NCBI GenBank assembly: GCA_905147135.1
Contig: LR990060.1
Location: forward strand, 12,230,001 to 12,294,000
Source of the DNA: Blastobasis lacticolella
Lineage: Eukaryota; Arthropoda; Insecta; Lepidoptera; Blastobasidae
Length of the DNA: 64,000 nucleotides
Direction of reading: 5' to 3'
Under the pieces are notes generated by a model that searched no databases, was not told where the DNA came from, and worked only from the letters and a program-made list of their open reading frames with translations. Positions 36,155-46,532 of the stretch are shown here, piece by piece; within the stretch, counting starts at the first letter, position 1, and every line of letters starts with the position of its first letter. The position numbers were made by a program, and so were the translations under genes.

Positions 36155-36279
36155 CCCGCTCACAAACGTATCCAGCCACCGTGATGCCGAGTCCCAACGC
36201 TGAGTCCTTGCTGAGTTGCACCTCGTAACTCAGCGTCTCGGGTTCGCCCGCGCCTCGCACCGCCATGTCTAGGGGGAGC
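36155..36279 (-). CDS. Patj: PATJ-like gene, PDZ domain exon 1 (N-terminal third, ligand-binding loop)
   Basis: Exon of 125 nt, entered with one base completing an Arg codon and left in phase 1. Acceptor TATTATTCGCAG|G, donor GCGGG|GTGAGTTT. It encodes a short linker (LPLDMAVRGAGEPE) followed by the start of a PDZ domain: TLSYEVQLSKDSALGLGITV then AGYVCER. The GLGI carboxylate-binding loop and the following beta-B strand are intact. The AGYVCER stretch is the style of insect PATJ and vertebrate MUPP1/PATJ PDZ domains, where GLGIT-AGY is typical (family knowledge). PATJ works in the Crumbs-Stardust-PATJ apical polarity complex; this role is inferred by family, not shown here. An in-frame ATG inside the exon is not taken as a start because the upstream phase fits. 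Confidence 0.88.
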
Positions 36280-36343
36280 CTGCGAATAATAGGTACATTA
36301 TTAATAATAATAATACAAAGTATAGGTTTTAAGACTTTCGTGG

Positions 36344-37596
36344 TTTATTTATTTATTTATTGGTACACAAAACAGACTAGGATTGCTAACAATTTACACA
36401 GAAACAGCAATGGTCTTAATCTAAATCCTAATCCAAACCAAGTGTACACATCATGACTAATATCGAAAATACAGTAAACAAACATTATTTAGTATCGATT
36501 GAGGAAATAAACAAAGGTAATAAACAAACCAAAAACAATGCTCTGGAATAAAAATTAAAAAAAACACAAATATCAACAACAACAACCTAAAATTAGTTTG
36601 AGCATTTGCCATGTTTGAGGATATCATTAACGGATTTCTTAAATTTGTTAATAGAGTTGCAAAACATATCTAGGTCTTGGTTAGTTGCCACCAGGTCATT
36701 GTATTCACGGCACATTCTAATAACAGGATTATGGAAGGAAGTATTATTTGTGTAGACGTTTAAGCTGAAAGTTTTAGAGGCACGGGTAACATGTACTGTG
36801 TTAAAGTCTATTAAACAAATAAGGTCGGGGGAATCAATGTATGAATGTATTATTTTGTAAAGATAAATTAGGTCAAATTCTTTTCTTCGGGTTTCTAGAG
36901 GCACTACATTAAATTTTGTGAGTCGGTTTTCATAAGTTGACAAAGATCTATGTAAATGACACCGATAAGACAATAGCCTGAGACAACGACGTTGAATGCC
37001 TTCTATGCTGTTAATATGAATCGCGTAGTAAGGGGACCAGATAGGGCATGCATATTCGAGTATACTTCGTACTAAACTAAAATATAAGCATAGCACGCTG
37101 CGATAGTTTTTAAAGTCTTTAGTGGCTCTGAAAATGAAACCAAGAAGTTTGCTTGCTCTGTCTGTCATGTATTCGTAGTGTGGCCTGAACGTCAGCTGTT
37201 CATCAAACAGAACACCCAAATCTTTGGCCACTTCATGTCTTGACAAAACATGACTATCAAGAGTGTAGGTGTGTAGAAGCTTATTTTGTTTCCTTGTAAA
37301 GCTAATTACGAAACATTTTTTAATGTTGAGAAACATATGATTCCTAAAACACCAGTCATGCATCTATATTTTTCTGGAGAATTACAACATCTTCGGAAGT
37401 CCTAATATGTTTATATAATTTAAGATCGTCGGCATATAAAAGACACTCGCAGGTTAGGCTATCAACTAAGTCATTTATATAGATAATAAATAACAATGGT
37501 CCTAAATGCGAGCCTTGTGGGACTCCTAACGTGATGTCGACAGCAGCAGATGTATAACCTTTAAGTGCGACCAATAAGCTCCGCTTTTCCGCTCCG
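36344..37596 (-). pseudogene. Jockey/CR1-like LINE, 5'-truncated reverse transcriptase
   Basis: Two overlapping minus-strand frames give the 3' half of a LINE reverse transcriptase. The first (37356-37574) reads GVPQGSHLGPLLFIIYINDL then CECLLYADDLKLYKH, with the YADD catalytic motif intact. A frameshift near 37360 leads to the second (36593-37363), which holds the thumb region (KNYRSVLCLYFSLVRSILEY, CPIWSPYY, IEGIQRRCLRLLSYR). It ends KHGKCSN-stop. The AATAAATAAATAA tail lies at 36345-36362. The 5' part of the polymerase and the endonuclease are absent. It is inserted into a foldback element whose halves flank it at 36325-36343 and 37597-37800. Clade placement is by motif only. Confidence 0.85.
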
Positions 37597-37800
37597 GTTA
37601 TTCACTACACTTTCAATACAATATATTACCCGGTATGTTATCACGATTTGTGTTGTTTTACCTCGATATTTCGACACAGTTGCATGCGTCATGGCCACGA
37701 GTTGACTGATGCATGCAACTGCGTCGAAATATCGAGGTAAAAACAATACTAACCGTGGTAACAAACCCGTTAATCATTGTGTAGTGAAAGTGTAAAAATA
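37597..37800. repeat. FB1 copy split by a LINE
   Basis: TTATTCACTACAC at the left, then two facing copies of the CTCGATATTTCGACRCAGTT arm around GTTGACTGATGCATGCAACT. The missing end (TTTTAAGACTTTCGTGG) lies at 36327-36343 beyond the LINE. Confidence 0.7.
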
Positions 37801-37914
37801 TGAAGTATCTGTATGTAGTAGGTATACAAATAAGTCCATATTTTGATAGTGTTAGTATCACATTCAAACTAGGTGTTAGTAACTTATTCTATAACTAATA
37901 TCTTCTGTTAACTA

Positions 37915-38140
37915 TAAGCTCGTACGATTCGGATGTGGAATGACCTCCCAGCAACAGTGTTTCCTTTGGACTATGACACGGGATCGTTCAAGAGGTATAT
38001 TAGACGTCTCTTCAGAGGCGGGCAACGCATTAGTGACTCCCCTGGTGTTGCTGATGTCCATAGGCGGCGGTGACCACGCACCATCAGGTGGCCCGCTTGC
38101 CTGTTTGTCTGATAACATAAAAAAAAGTAATGACTTTTTC
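37915..38140 (+). mobile_element. LINE C-terminus/3' tail
   Basis: CTCGTACGATTCGGATGTGG resembles the LVRTIRMWN-coding region at 4150-4210 in opposite orientation. It is followed by GGCGGGCAACGCATTAGTGA, CATCAGGTGGCCCGCTTGCC and a TAACATAAAAAAAA tail. Confidence 0.65.
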
Positions 38141-38177
38141 TTCTTATGTTATTGAGAGACCGATAGATAACCTTCAA

Positions 38178-38505
38178 AGCGTCGTGGCCTAATGGTTAAG
38201 GGGTCCGAACCTCGAGCCGCCATTTACTAATGCCTCTTTTCTGAGTTATGTAGGTACATTTGTTGAAAACCCACCAATGCTCTTACGGTAAGGGAAAACA
38301 TCGTGAATAAACCTGTACCCTCAGGCGACTGAATGTGTAACTATTAACAAATCTGATCAGGTTCCCTTGTTAACAGGGTCACGGAGGTCTGACCTCCGTA
38401 GCAGTCGCTCTACTGTAATTATCTGATCTGCAATTCCTGGATCGTAGTTAAGGCGGACCACGGGCCGGGCGAAAGCTCAACCGTAACATTAACGCCACGC
38501 AAACT
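38178..38505 (+). mobile_element. SINE family A copy
   Basis: Head with AGCGTCGTGGCCTAATGGTT (box A-like) and a degenerate box B. The body has GTAAGGGAAAACATCGTGAA and ends CATTAACGCCACG. Confidence 0.8.
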
Positions 38506-38539
38506 CAACTTCAAAAATATTTATTGAAATAGGATTAAA

Positions 38540-38572
38540 GACGCAAGCAAAGGTAGTACCTTTGCTTGCGTC
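38540..38572. other. Perfect palindrome, 15-bp arms, 3-base loop
   Basis: Arms GACGCAAGCAAAGGT and ACCTTTGCTTGCGTC. Confidence 0.95.
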
Positions 38573-38849
38573 GGTAGGTAGATAGGAAATGACGCATAGA
38601 CCAGAACGCGCCTGCGAGGTACCGAGTACAGTCAGCTACAGAGTGAACGGACAACCCCAGCACACATTCAGTGTATGATGAGGAGGCACGCCCACCCTGC
38701 AGCCTATCGCTCATGAGCACTGGTCCCGGGAAGCGAAACACTAGCTGTCAAAAACTCGTCAATTGTGTCATGAGTGATTTTCCAATAAACTTTATAAAAA
38801 AACAAATTAGTTCAAAATATTTGTTTCAAGCTAAACTCGCGTTCTTTAC

Positions 38850-39290
38850 ACATATTATTATATTAGACGGGCTCCTCAACTCCAGTGGTTTGGGCCTGCT
38901 CAACTCAGGCCCAAACCACTGGATAGAACTGCATGCGCCTAATGTCCTCTCCACTGACCGGCAATATTATCCACGTATGGTTCGGGAAGCGATTGAAATT
39001 AAAAAGTACAAAACTTTCAATCGGGAAGATGGATATAAGCTTTCGGCGTCGTGGAATCCAGTGGTGTGCAAAATAAATAACCGTAAGACACAAGAGTTAT
39101 CGTCGGACGCATCCGTGGATATCGTGAGTGTGAGTGTTGTGTGTCGTGCAGTTCCGAATCAACAACAAATTGACAATTTTATATGAGGGTAGGAGTCTAC
39201 CAGCACATCACCGCAGCTGTCACCTCCCACGGCAGTCGTCTCGTGACCACGCTGGGTGTAACCCTACCGAAACGTCGGGAAAACAAATCA
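38850..39290 (+). pseudogene. Penelope-like element, C-terminal fragment
   Basis: Plus-strand frame reads YYPRMVREAIEIKKYKTFNR then EDGYKLSASWNPVV. I know this REAIEI...NREDGY.LS..W.P pattern from the C-terminus of Penelope-type (GIY-YIG-bearing) retroelement proteins in insects. It is followed by a noncoding tail with CGTGACCACGCTGGGTGTAA and CGAAACGTCGGG. The reverse transcriptase is absent. A 17-bp palindrome lies at its 5' side. Alternative: another retroelement family sharing this tail. Confidence 0.55.
38882..38922. other. Perfect palindrome, 17-bp arms, 7-base loop
   Basis: Arms CCAGTGGTTTGGGCCTG and its complement; at the 5' side of the Penelope-like fragment. Confidence 0.95.
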
Positions 39291-40324
39291 TAAAGGTACG
39301 TCGCGTCCAAGTCCCGTCTAATATAATAATAGTTCAAAATAGATCGAGAGATGGCGCTGGCAAATAGTATCTGTCAAAATATGTTTACAACAGACCGTTT
39401 AGCAAGAAGCAGAGCCATTAAAATAAAAAATGTATCGAATATCTGTTACTGTCACTGGTCACTGCCTGCCTGTGCTGCGCTGTAAAGTATTGTTGTTTTA
39501 GTTCTATAAACAGATGAGGGAATTCGGCAAACACTTTTGAATTTATTTATCTTGGCAGAAATTCATAATAAACCAAAATTCTACCACAGATAAAATATAC
39601 GCATTTTATTTTGAAAATGATATCCATAGGCTGCGGTAAAAAATAAATGAGGGTCGTATATCGTCGATTTTAAAAACAAGTCCAAGAAAATCGCTCATTG
39701 TGTTATTCAGGCATAGCCCGTCCTAAGGTGGCGTACAAGAAAACAAAGAAAACTAACGTTACAAAATTTAGAGGTTACGGGTCCAGCTTAATGCGCGTCA
39801 CGCCCCGTGTGAGCTATCGACTGATTTGTGGGGAGCCTTATTTGTATTCGGCTTGGACACAAGGCCCTGACGAGGATTCTGATCAGAAAACAGGGTTTTC
39901 GAACGAATACATGGGTACTCAGTAAATAATGTGTGTTTATGTATTTTGCAGGCGATTTGATCAGTTTCTGCACGTAAACAGGTTACAAAATTCCTGATTG
40001 TTCCTAATTGGTGAAAATCGTAAGAAATTCCGTTGCGTACGTATCCTACCTCCTTTAAACTTTATATTAATTAATGAGAAAGTTTGTAATGATAGGTGGA
40101 TCTTTAAAAAAACATCAAAATCCTTACAGTACCTAGTTTTTGGGTGAAAGAGGTAGGTAACAATATATATTTATAAGTGTGTACACTGAGATCATTTCAA
40201 CTACGCAAATGATTTTAATATGGTTTTCAACAACAGATAGAGAGATTTAAGATGAAAGTACAAGAAAAAAATTAATTAGGGTTAAAGTAGTTTTTTTTCT
40301 ACACATGAAACTTTGAGGAAAAAT

Positions 40325-40390
40325 ACAGAGTTATAGATGACACAACAGGCGCTACTTATTTCTTAGAAGAAATCTCTTCCAGCAAGTAAT
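40325..40390 (-). mobile_element. LINE 3' tail fragment (CTGGAAGAGAT type)
   Basis: Reverse complement of the same tail: CAACAGGCGCTACTTATTTC and AAGAAATCTCTTCCAGCAAG. Confidence 0.55.
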
Positions 40391-40740
40391 TAGGGTTAAA
40401 GAAGGTGTAGGGTAGGGGTTGGGGTAGGGCATAAGGTCTAACGCCACGCGTAAGAAGTCGCGCTGGATCCACAAGTATTAAATACAGCATTGATTAGTTA
40501 TGATCTGTTTAAACTGACTTGTCTCATTTGGTGAACAAAACAATGCCCAAAATCACGACTTGCCGTATCAATCAGGCTACGTTTATTGTGTATAGATGTC
40601 GAGAATTATATAAGAAACACATAGAATGTGAATTTCAACTAATACTGCTGCACGTGATCCATTTAAATACATAATTTCCTTAACCAAATAAGACAAGTCA
40701 GTTTGGACAGATTAGAGTAGGTTTCTGGAGAGTAAAGCGA

Positions 40741-40782
40741 GGATAACATAGATAATTGGACCTCCACTTATCTATGTTATCC
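40741..40782. other. Perfect palindrome, 15-bp arms, 12-base loop
   Basis: Arms GGATAACATAGATAA and TTATCTATGTTATCC. Confidence 0.95.
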
Positions 40783-41124
40783 ACCTGGATATACGCAGAA
40801 GGTAAATAATGTAAATCTATTTTGTGTAACGCCGCGCACCGGTAGGTTTATTGTAGATTACGCCGTTTTGAAAAATTCTGGGACAATATAAACAGCGGGC
40901 TCAACGTTTAAACACAAACTGCTCGTTTGTCGCTGCGGAAAATAGAAAACAACAGGTGTTTTACTTAAATTACCAAACTACCGCAGCTAAACAATACTAT
41001 TTTTAATAGTATTGTGTTTCTGCCGGTGAGTAAGGTTTCCAGTGCTCCATGGGGTGGGGATTTAGGGAACCGTGGCTTTGGCAGTGGAGGGGCATTTGCC
41101 TTTTTGCTGCAAGAGCAACGTGTT

Positions 41125-41250
41125 ACAGAGGTGGGCAACGCATTAGCGATACTCTTGGTGTTGCTAATGTCTATAGGCAGTGGTGACCACTTTCCATCAG
41201 GTGGCCCGCTTGCCTGTTTGCCTACCGTATGACATAAAAAAAAAACTTTA
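41125..41250 (+). mobile_element. LINE 3' tail
   Basis: GTGGGCAACGCATTAGCGAT, CATCAGGTGGCCCGCTTGCC and a GACATAAAAAAAAA tail; same family as 37915-38140. Confidence 0.65.
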
Positions 41251-41519
41251 AAGTAATAAGTTAACTATAAGCCAATTATAAGCCTTCAGAGATTGACGGA
41301 GTAAATTTAAAGTAACTTAAAAGCTATCGAAGGTTTTTATTTTATTTTAGACTAACCAGACATCGTCACTTATCACCTGGTGCCACCTTATGCCTATCAA
41401 GGAACAGCCTCTTTAGCCTTGAAGGTGTGCAGAATATAATGATCAGGGACACACACGCAGGCAGTTACATTCCCCGTACGCATTACAAAGATTGAACCAA
41501 ACCGGATCGTAGCGGCAAA

Positions 41520-41672
41520 TATTTTGGAGTCGCCTGAATTTGCAGATTTCCTCAAGATTTATACCTCACCGAGACTTATTGTTCAACTGCACAACTCAGT
41601 AAAAGTCGTTGGTACATGACGGGATCGAACCCGGTACCTCTAGTTTATTAGTCAAACCCGCTAACCATAAGC
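41520..41672 (-). mobile_element. SINE family A, head-side fragment
   Basis: Reverse body end followed by GACGGGATCGAACCCGGTAC (reverse box B) and GTCAAACCCGCTAACCAT. Confidence 0.65.
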
Positions 41673-42292
41673 CAAAAGAATTCTACCGGCTTAAAAGAAT
41701 CCAACCAAACACATCAGACACCTTTTCTTATGACCGAGTAATAGAATAACTAAACAAAACGACCCACATCTTAGTACTAAAATGGACATAAAGACATAAC
41801 AGTATATCCACATTTGTGGTCCATTTGGAGTTTACTAATGTGGTAAAGGTGAACCTACTAAAGTAATTGGGTTACCAAAATATTATCCTCGCATCTCTTA
41901 TTTCTAAACCCTAATTTAAATTATTTATTTATTATTATGGCATGTATTGACATTTATATAACGAATGACAATAATTATGAATTTTTGTGTAAGTTTAGAC
42001 ATGTTTTTATATCAATTGTGTATTTTATATGTTCTTATAACAATTGTGTATCAATCAATTTGCATTGTATTTGACATGTAGCAATAGTTATCAATAAATA
42101 AACTTAAACTTATATAGAGAGGTGTCGCCTTTATAATAATATTATAAGGAGGAAAGATTTGATACTTGTTCGTCGGTTCGTTTGTTTGTTAGTAGGTTTG
42201 TTTGTAATGGATTAACTCGAAACTACTTAATTGATTTTAAAGATTCTTTCACCTATGGAATGCTACATTATCAGCGAGTAATAAAGGCTAAT

Positions 42293-42556
42293 TGGCCGTG
42301 TGGTGTCTAGCAGAGTAGAATAGCACCAACCCCTTGCGCTCATGGGTGTCGTACAAGGCGACTAATGTTTTCGAGGCAAAACATCAAGAGTCTCCGTAGT
42401 CTGGAAAATGGGCAGCAGCATTTTCCATTATTATATTTAAACACTGCGATCTCCAACCCGCCTGCCAAGCGTGGAGATTATGGCAAACACCTCCCCTTTC
42501 GTGGCAGAGGCCCTAAGTCCTGCAGTGGATTGTTACGGGCTGTGTGATGTGATGAA
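42293..42556 (+). repeat. Family C repeat
   Basis: TGGCCGTGTGGTGTCTAGCA to GGCTGTGTGATGTGATGAAT, full length. Confidence 0.8.
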
Positions 42557-42684
42557 TAAAGGCTATATTTTATTATCAAAAAATTATAGTTCATGGTTTA
42601 AAAGAATGTGATTTCAGAACGTTTGCACCAATTTACCTAATTCTTGTTGTGGTGTTTGAATTGTCAGGACACGGTTTGTATGAA

Positions 42685-42758
42685 AGATAAAGGGCAGGTA
42701 GGGTTTGGGTAGGGTAGGGTAGATGTAGAGTAGGTGTAGGATAGGGGTAGAACTAGTA
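42685..42758 (+). repeat. G-rich GGGTAG tract
   Basis: GGGTTTGGGTAGGGTAGGG followed by related pieces. The complementary kind lies at 28378-28480, a shorter one at 40400-40435. Confidence 0.8.
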
Positions 42759-42879
42759 TAGTTTAAAGAAGTATTTGGGTGTTGCATAAACTTTAGTTCT
42801 TTATGGAAACAGCGAGTATTGGATCGTGATTTTTATATTGAAAGCTGATGTCATCAAAATCTGTTTATAGTTGACAACC

Positions 42880-43135
42880 TGAGTGGTTTAGTGGTCAACA
42901 TGCCAGTCAGTCACGCAAGAGGTCCCGGGTTCGATTCCCGGCCGGGCAGAAATTTAAATGATGAATTTTAATCTCTGTTATGGTTCTGGGTGTTCTATAT
43001 ATAATTAGTATGTATTTAAAAGTATATAAGTAGTATATCAGTTAGCTAGCACCCATAGTACAAGCTTTGCTTAGTTTGGGGCTAAATGGCGCTGTGTGAA
43101 TTTGTCCACGATTATTTATTTATAGTTCATTCATA
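42880..43135 (+). mobile_element. tRNA-derived SINE (family B), best copy
   Basis: Head with TGGTTTAGTGGTCAACATGC (box A-like) and GGTTCGATTCCCGG (box B). The body starts GCCGGGCAGAAATTTAAATG and ends TTTGGGGCTAAATGGCGCTG, TGTCCACGATTATTTATTTA. Distinct from family A in head and body. It lies in an intron of the PATJ-like gene. Confidence 0.82.
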
Positions 43136-43399
43136 ATTAATTAAGCTATCTCTATAAATACTAAATAGATACATAAAATTACTTTTAGGCGTTTTTCGAT
43201 TATCCGGAGGTCTTCTAATTTACGGTAAGAACAATTTTAAGGCGCTTTGAAAATTAAAAGAAGAAAGTTACAAAGAAGGTTTATATAAGGTCTGAGTCCC
43301 AATTTTAGCATGACTATGAAATCAATAGTCCATAGTCTCTGCCTATACACATACACCTGTGGGATAAAGGCGTGAACTTTATATATGTAATTATGAAAT

Positions 43400-43582
43400 C
43401 AATGTAAGTGATAGTGTGAGTGTATCAGTTCCAGTCAGTCATAGTGTCCAATATACATTTAAAATAGGTGTCAGTGTTAGTGCAAGTGCTAGTATCAGTA
43501 TGAGTGTCAGTGTCAGATTAGTGGCGGCGTCAGCGTCTGCATCAGCGTCAGCATTAACATCAGCGTCAGCATCAGTGTTAGT
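43400..43582. repeat. Degenerate AGTGTC/CAGCGT hexamer array next to a splice donor
   Basis: Hexamers such as AGTGTC, AGTGCT, CAGCGT and CAGCAT. The array starts within a few bases of the donor of the exon at 43585. Confidence 0.9.
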
Positions 43583-43584
43583 AC

Positions 43585-43688
43585 CTCATGGGCGGCGGCT
43601 GCGGCTCGGCGGGCGGTGCGTACTGCGGTGGGCGCGGCGACGGCGCTAGCGCCCCACGCGGCACCACCGCCACTATCGACGCCACGGG
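43585..43688 (-). CDS. Patj: PATJ-like gene, proline-rich linker exon
   Basis: Exon of 104 nt entered in phase 0 and left in phase 2. The acceptor has a clear pyrimidine tract (CCCCTTTCCTATTGCCCGCAG) and the donor is CATGAG|GTACTA, weaker than the other donors. The peptide reads PVASIVAVVPRGALAPSPRP then PQYAPPAEPQPPPMR, a disordered proline-rich linker. Only this frame is open across both splice sites with compatible phases; the other minus-strand frames read arginine/alanine-rich nonsense. The final AG is completed to an Arg codon by the first base of the exon at 36279. GC content is far above the surrounding AT-rich intron, as expected for a conserved linker. Immediately downstream on the minus strand lies a GTCAGT-type microsatellite. 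Confidence 0.72.
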
Positions 43689-44319
43689 CTGCGGGCAATA
43701 GGAAAGGGGTTCAAATTTAAATACGTTTATTCAATTTAGGTTTCACAAACACTTATGAACGTTATACCTACATAGGTAATATAAAAAATTTAAAAAGCTA
43801 GGCGTCGCTGCATCATCCAGCGTATTTCCGTATATAGGCCGTGGCCTCAGAAAAAGAAAATAAACTCCGCAACTCCAGAGCTGCCACCGGCCACCTATCG
43901 GCTGTCACTGTGGCACCGAACGCATCAATGATGCCGCAAACGATTAAAATAACCTTTAATAAAATCTGAGCAATATAATAGACATTATTTATTGGTAACT
44001 TTTCATTACATGTCATAACATTATTATAATATTCCAATTTTTTAACTTAATTAAATGAATTAACATTTTAAGTTACATAATAATTAAAATGTGATAGAAA
44101 TTTGTATTAATTAATGGAATTACTCATAAAAAATAATAAATGTCAAGATTATAAATAATCATATTAATCAAAATGTCAATAGTAGTTCTATCTAGCTAAT
44201 AAAAGTAGATACAAGATGTCATTCAATAATAATCATAATGTCATTAATTATTTACTTATAGTAAATAAATAATAAATAAATAACAACAATTAAAGTATGA
44301 AATGCATTGTAAGATTTCT

Positions 44320-44640
44320 CTATTTAATTTTTAGCGCGTAAAATTCGTCCATACTATAAAACGCCTGCTCGATTAGCCAACGACGTAATTTGTTTTTGAA
44401 CGAACCAATACTAGGCGCATCGGTTATTTCCGCTGGAAGTCTGTTGTAGACTGCGGGGCCCATAACACGTACTGTTTTTGCAGTTTTTGCAAGCTTATGT
44501 GTAATTGGCAACAACCGGTGGCCAAAACGAAGTTGACGAATTTGTGCATCTGACCTCTGGGTATATTCATGTAAGTGCTCCCTTACAAATACACCCACAT
44601 GCAGGATTAGCAGGCACGGCAAAGTTAAAATACCCAGAAA
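44320..44640 (-). pseudogene. LINE ORF2 C-terminus with 3' UTR
   Basis: Minus-strand peptide ends VMGPAVYNRLPAEITDAPSI, GSFKNKLRRWLIEQAFYSMD, EFYALKIK-stop. NRLP-E-I...FK..L..WL is the LINE C-terminal signature. The AT-rich 3' UTR at 43950-44319 repeats the word TTGACATT on the element's strand, as do other copies. Confidence 0.75.
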
Positions 44641-44727
44641 GACATAAAATAATACAGCCTAAAAAATTAAGCAATATACAGTTAAAATCATCATCCTCAT
44701 CTTGGCATCTATGTACCGTTTTGTATT

Positions 44728-45046
44728 CGCACGCGAGCGCCCTGGGTCCGCCTTGACAATGATCTAGGATTTTTGTTTTGCCTGGGGAGGCACACGGATT
44801 GTCCACCTGATGGAAAGCGGCCACCGTTGTCCAAGACATCTGCAATCTAAGGGGAGGAAATGCGGCGGCGGCCTCTGAGGGATCTGTAGACCAGACATGT
44901 AGACTTTTGAAGAACCCCATGTTGTAGTGCAAAGCAAAGACGTCGGGAGCTCATTCCACAACTTGCATGTCATCTGGCCTCCGTGACCCTCTTTACAGAG
45001 GAACCTGACCAGATTGGATCACGGTTACACATTCAATTATCTAATT
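44728..45046 (-). mobile_element. SINE family A interrupted by a LINE tail
   Basis: Left part GCACGCGAGCGCCCTGGGTC to about 44770; right part TCATCTGGCCTCCGTGACCC to about 45046. Between them is a LINE tail fragment (44771-44968) with GTCCACCTGATGGAAAGCGG. Confidence 0.75.
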
Positions 45047-46029
45047 GAGGATTTGTCAGGTAGAATAATAGGATTGTTGATAAATTTTCATAACAATGAA
45101 ACCTGAAATCAAAATGCCTTAGTTATAAGGATTTGATTGAATGTGTTGTGGGTATTGGAATATTTGCTTTAATACGTACGACATAAGGGTTACCGAGTGT
45201 CGAAATACTAAAGTTCTAGTGGTTTAATAGATCGTTAAAGTTCCTTCACATTCTCGCGGTGCCGTTACTACTGGAAATAAGTTCTCAAATAAAAAGCACT
45301 ATTTCATAACAAGCTTTTATCGGGCGGTTTAGTACTCATCAAAACTATTCCAAAGAGTCCAAAACACGATATCTTGCTGCCTTCATTCGTTCCTATGACA
45401 ATTTTCCGACTACAACATCATAGTAGCTCCATGATACCATATTAATGCATTGTCTTCCAAGTTACATGGGTATACCAACAGCTCAATCTAATACCAAAAA
45501 ATGGTTGAAAAATGGTTTGCAAATTTTGGCGGACTACTTACATACGTACGAACAGCGCAAGCTAAATAAAATAAGCTTGTAAATAAAAAATTAGGCACCT
45601 CGCACAAACTCAATTCAAAACCTTGTCCTGCCCATCATTACCACCTCAGACAAATGCAGTTCTAGGTTTCCAAAGAAAACGTTCTAGCTCTCTGGGTCTG
45701 GGATCAGTGTTTCTACAATTAGATCCACGCCGACTCGAGTCAGTGCCTTTCCTTTTCTTTTTGTGCTTACTGCAGCGGGTAAATGTCACCATCCGGGCTA
45801 ATGGGGGAGGGAGGCGGAGAACTGTTATGAGTATCAGCGCGGCAGGTGGGCTGGTTATGGAAGATTCGCTACTAAAAGCCTAAGCGCCTTCTTTCTAAAC
45901 TCTGCTTGGGGCCGCCTGTAGCCGGGAAGGCTTTTCAGGCTCCATCGGATGCGACACCCCATGGGGATGGGTGCCTCTCATGCGAATTATCACCATGAGT
46001 TTTAGTTTTAGTTTATTTATCTATCATTG

Positions 46030-46460
46030 AAAATTAAATGTACATAATATAGCACTAATTGTAAGTCAATTTACAATGATATTGTCAACAACAACAAAAT
46101 TGAACTCGATGAATGTAAACATATCAATGTCATTATAAATATATAAAAATTAAATTAAGATACATACATAAGGTATGTGACATAAAAATTTCACATGTCA
46201 ATTGATTTAATAACTAAATAATGTCCATACAAAATGTCAAATGACGTAAATAATAAGTATGATGTCAGAATGGGAATAACAAAATATAAAATAAATGCTT
46301 ATGTCAATGTAAAATATTAATGTACTCTTTTACAAAGTATACAGATTTATCCAACAAAAGATTTTTCAGTTTTCCTAAATGCTTTGTCACATACAATATC
46401 TTTTAATTCCGCGGGTAAATATTCATAGTACGTCGAACCAATAACGCGCAATGATAAACA
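46030..46460 (-). mobile_element. LINE 3' end, related to 44320-44640
   Basis: Minus-strand reading near 46340-46450 gives YYEYLPAELKDIVCDKAF then RKTEK, a diverged homologue of the LINE C-terminus. The 3' UTR toward 46030 carries several TTGACATT words. Confidence 0.6.
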
Positions 46461-46532
46461 GCAATACTACCTCGCCACCACGTTCTAATTAACATGCAGC
46501 GCCATCTTTTGAGTTCGTAACTCACTACTCAC

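Larger units (their letters stand above)
36280..43584 (-). other. Intron of the PATJ-like gene (7.3 kb)
   Basis: Bounded by donor GTACTAAC at 43584 and acceptor TTATTCGCAG ending at 36280; phase 2. It contains a 5'-truncated LINE nested in a foldback element, a Penelope-like fragment, SINEs and LINE tails. The stretch 39300-40320 has nothing recognisable apart from AT-rich sequence. Confidence 0.78.
43689..46532 (-). other. Intron of the PATJ-like gene (2.8 kb)
   Basis: Bounded by donor GTGAGTAG at 46532 and acceptor TTGCCCGCAG ending at 43689; phase 0 on both sides, so an unseen exon could lie within it. It holds two LINE 3' ends and one SINE interrupted by a LINE tail. The moderately GC-rich stretch 45600-45990 is unidentified. 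Confidence 0.65.

Noticed and set aside
38671..39186. Intact 171-residue gene
   Set aside because: The first part is noncoding and includes a palindrome; only the second half matches a retroelement C-terminus.
43416..43649. Ser/Val-rich plus-strand protein
   Set aside because: It reads a hexamer microsatellite and the antisense of a real minus-strand exon.
45600..45990. Small RNA gene or coding exon
   Set aside because: Base composition stands out, but no pol III boxes, snRNA signature or splice-bounded frame was found.
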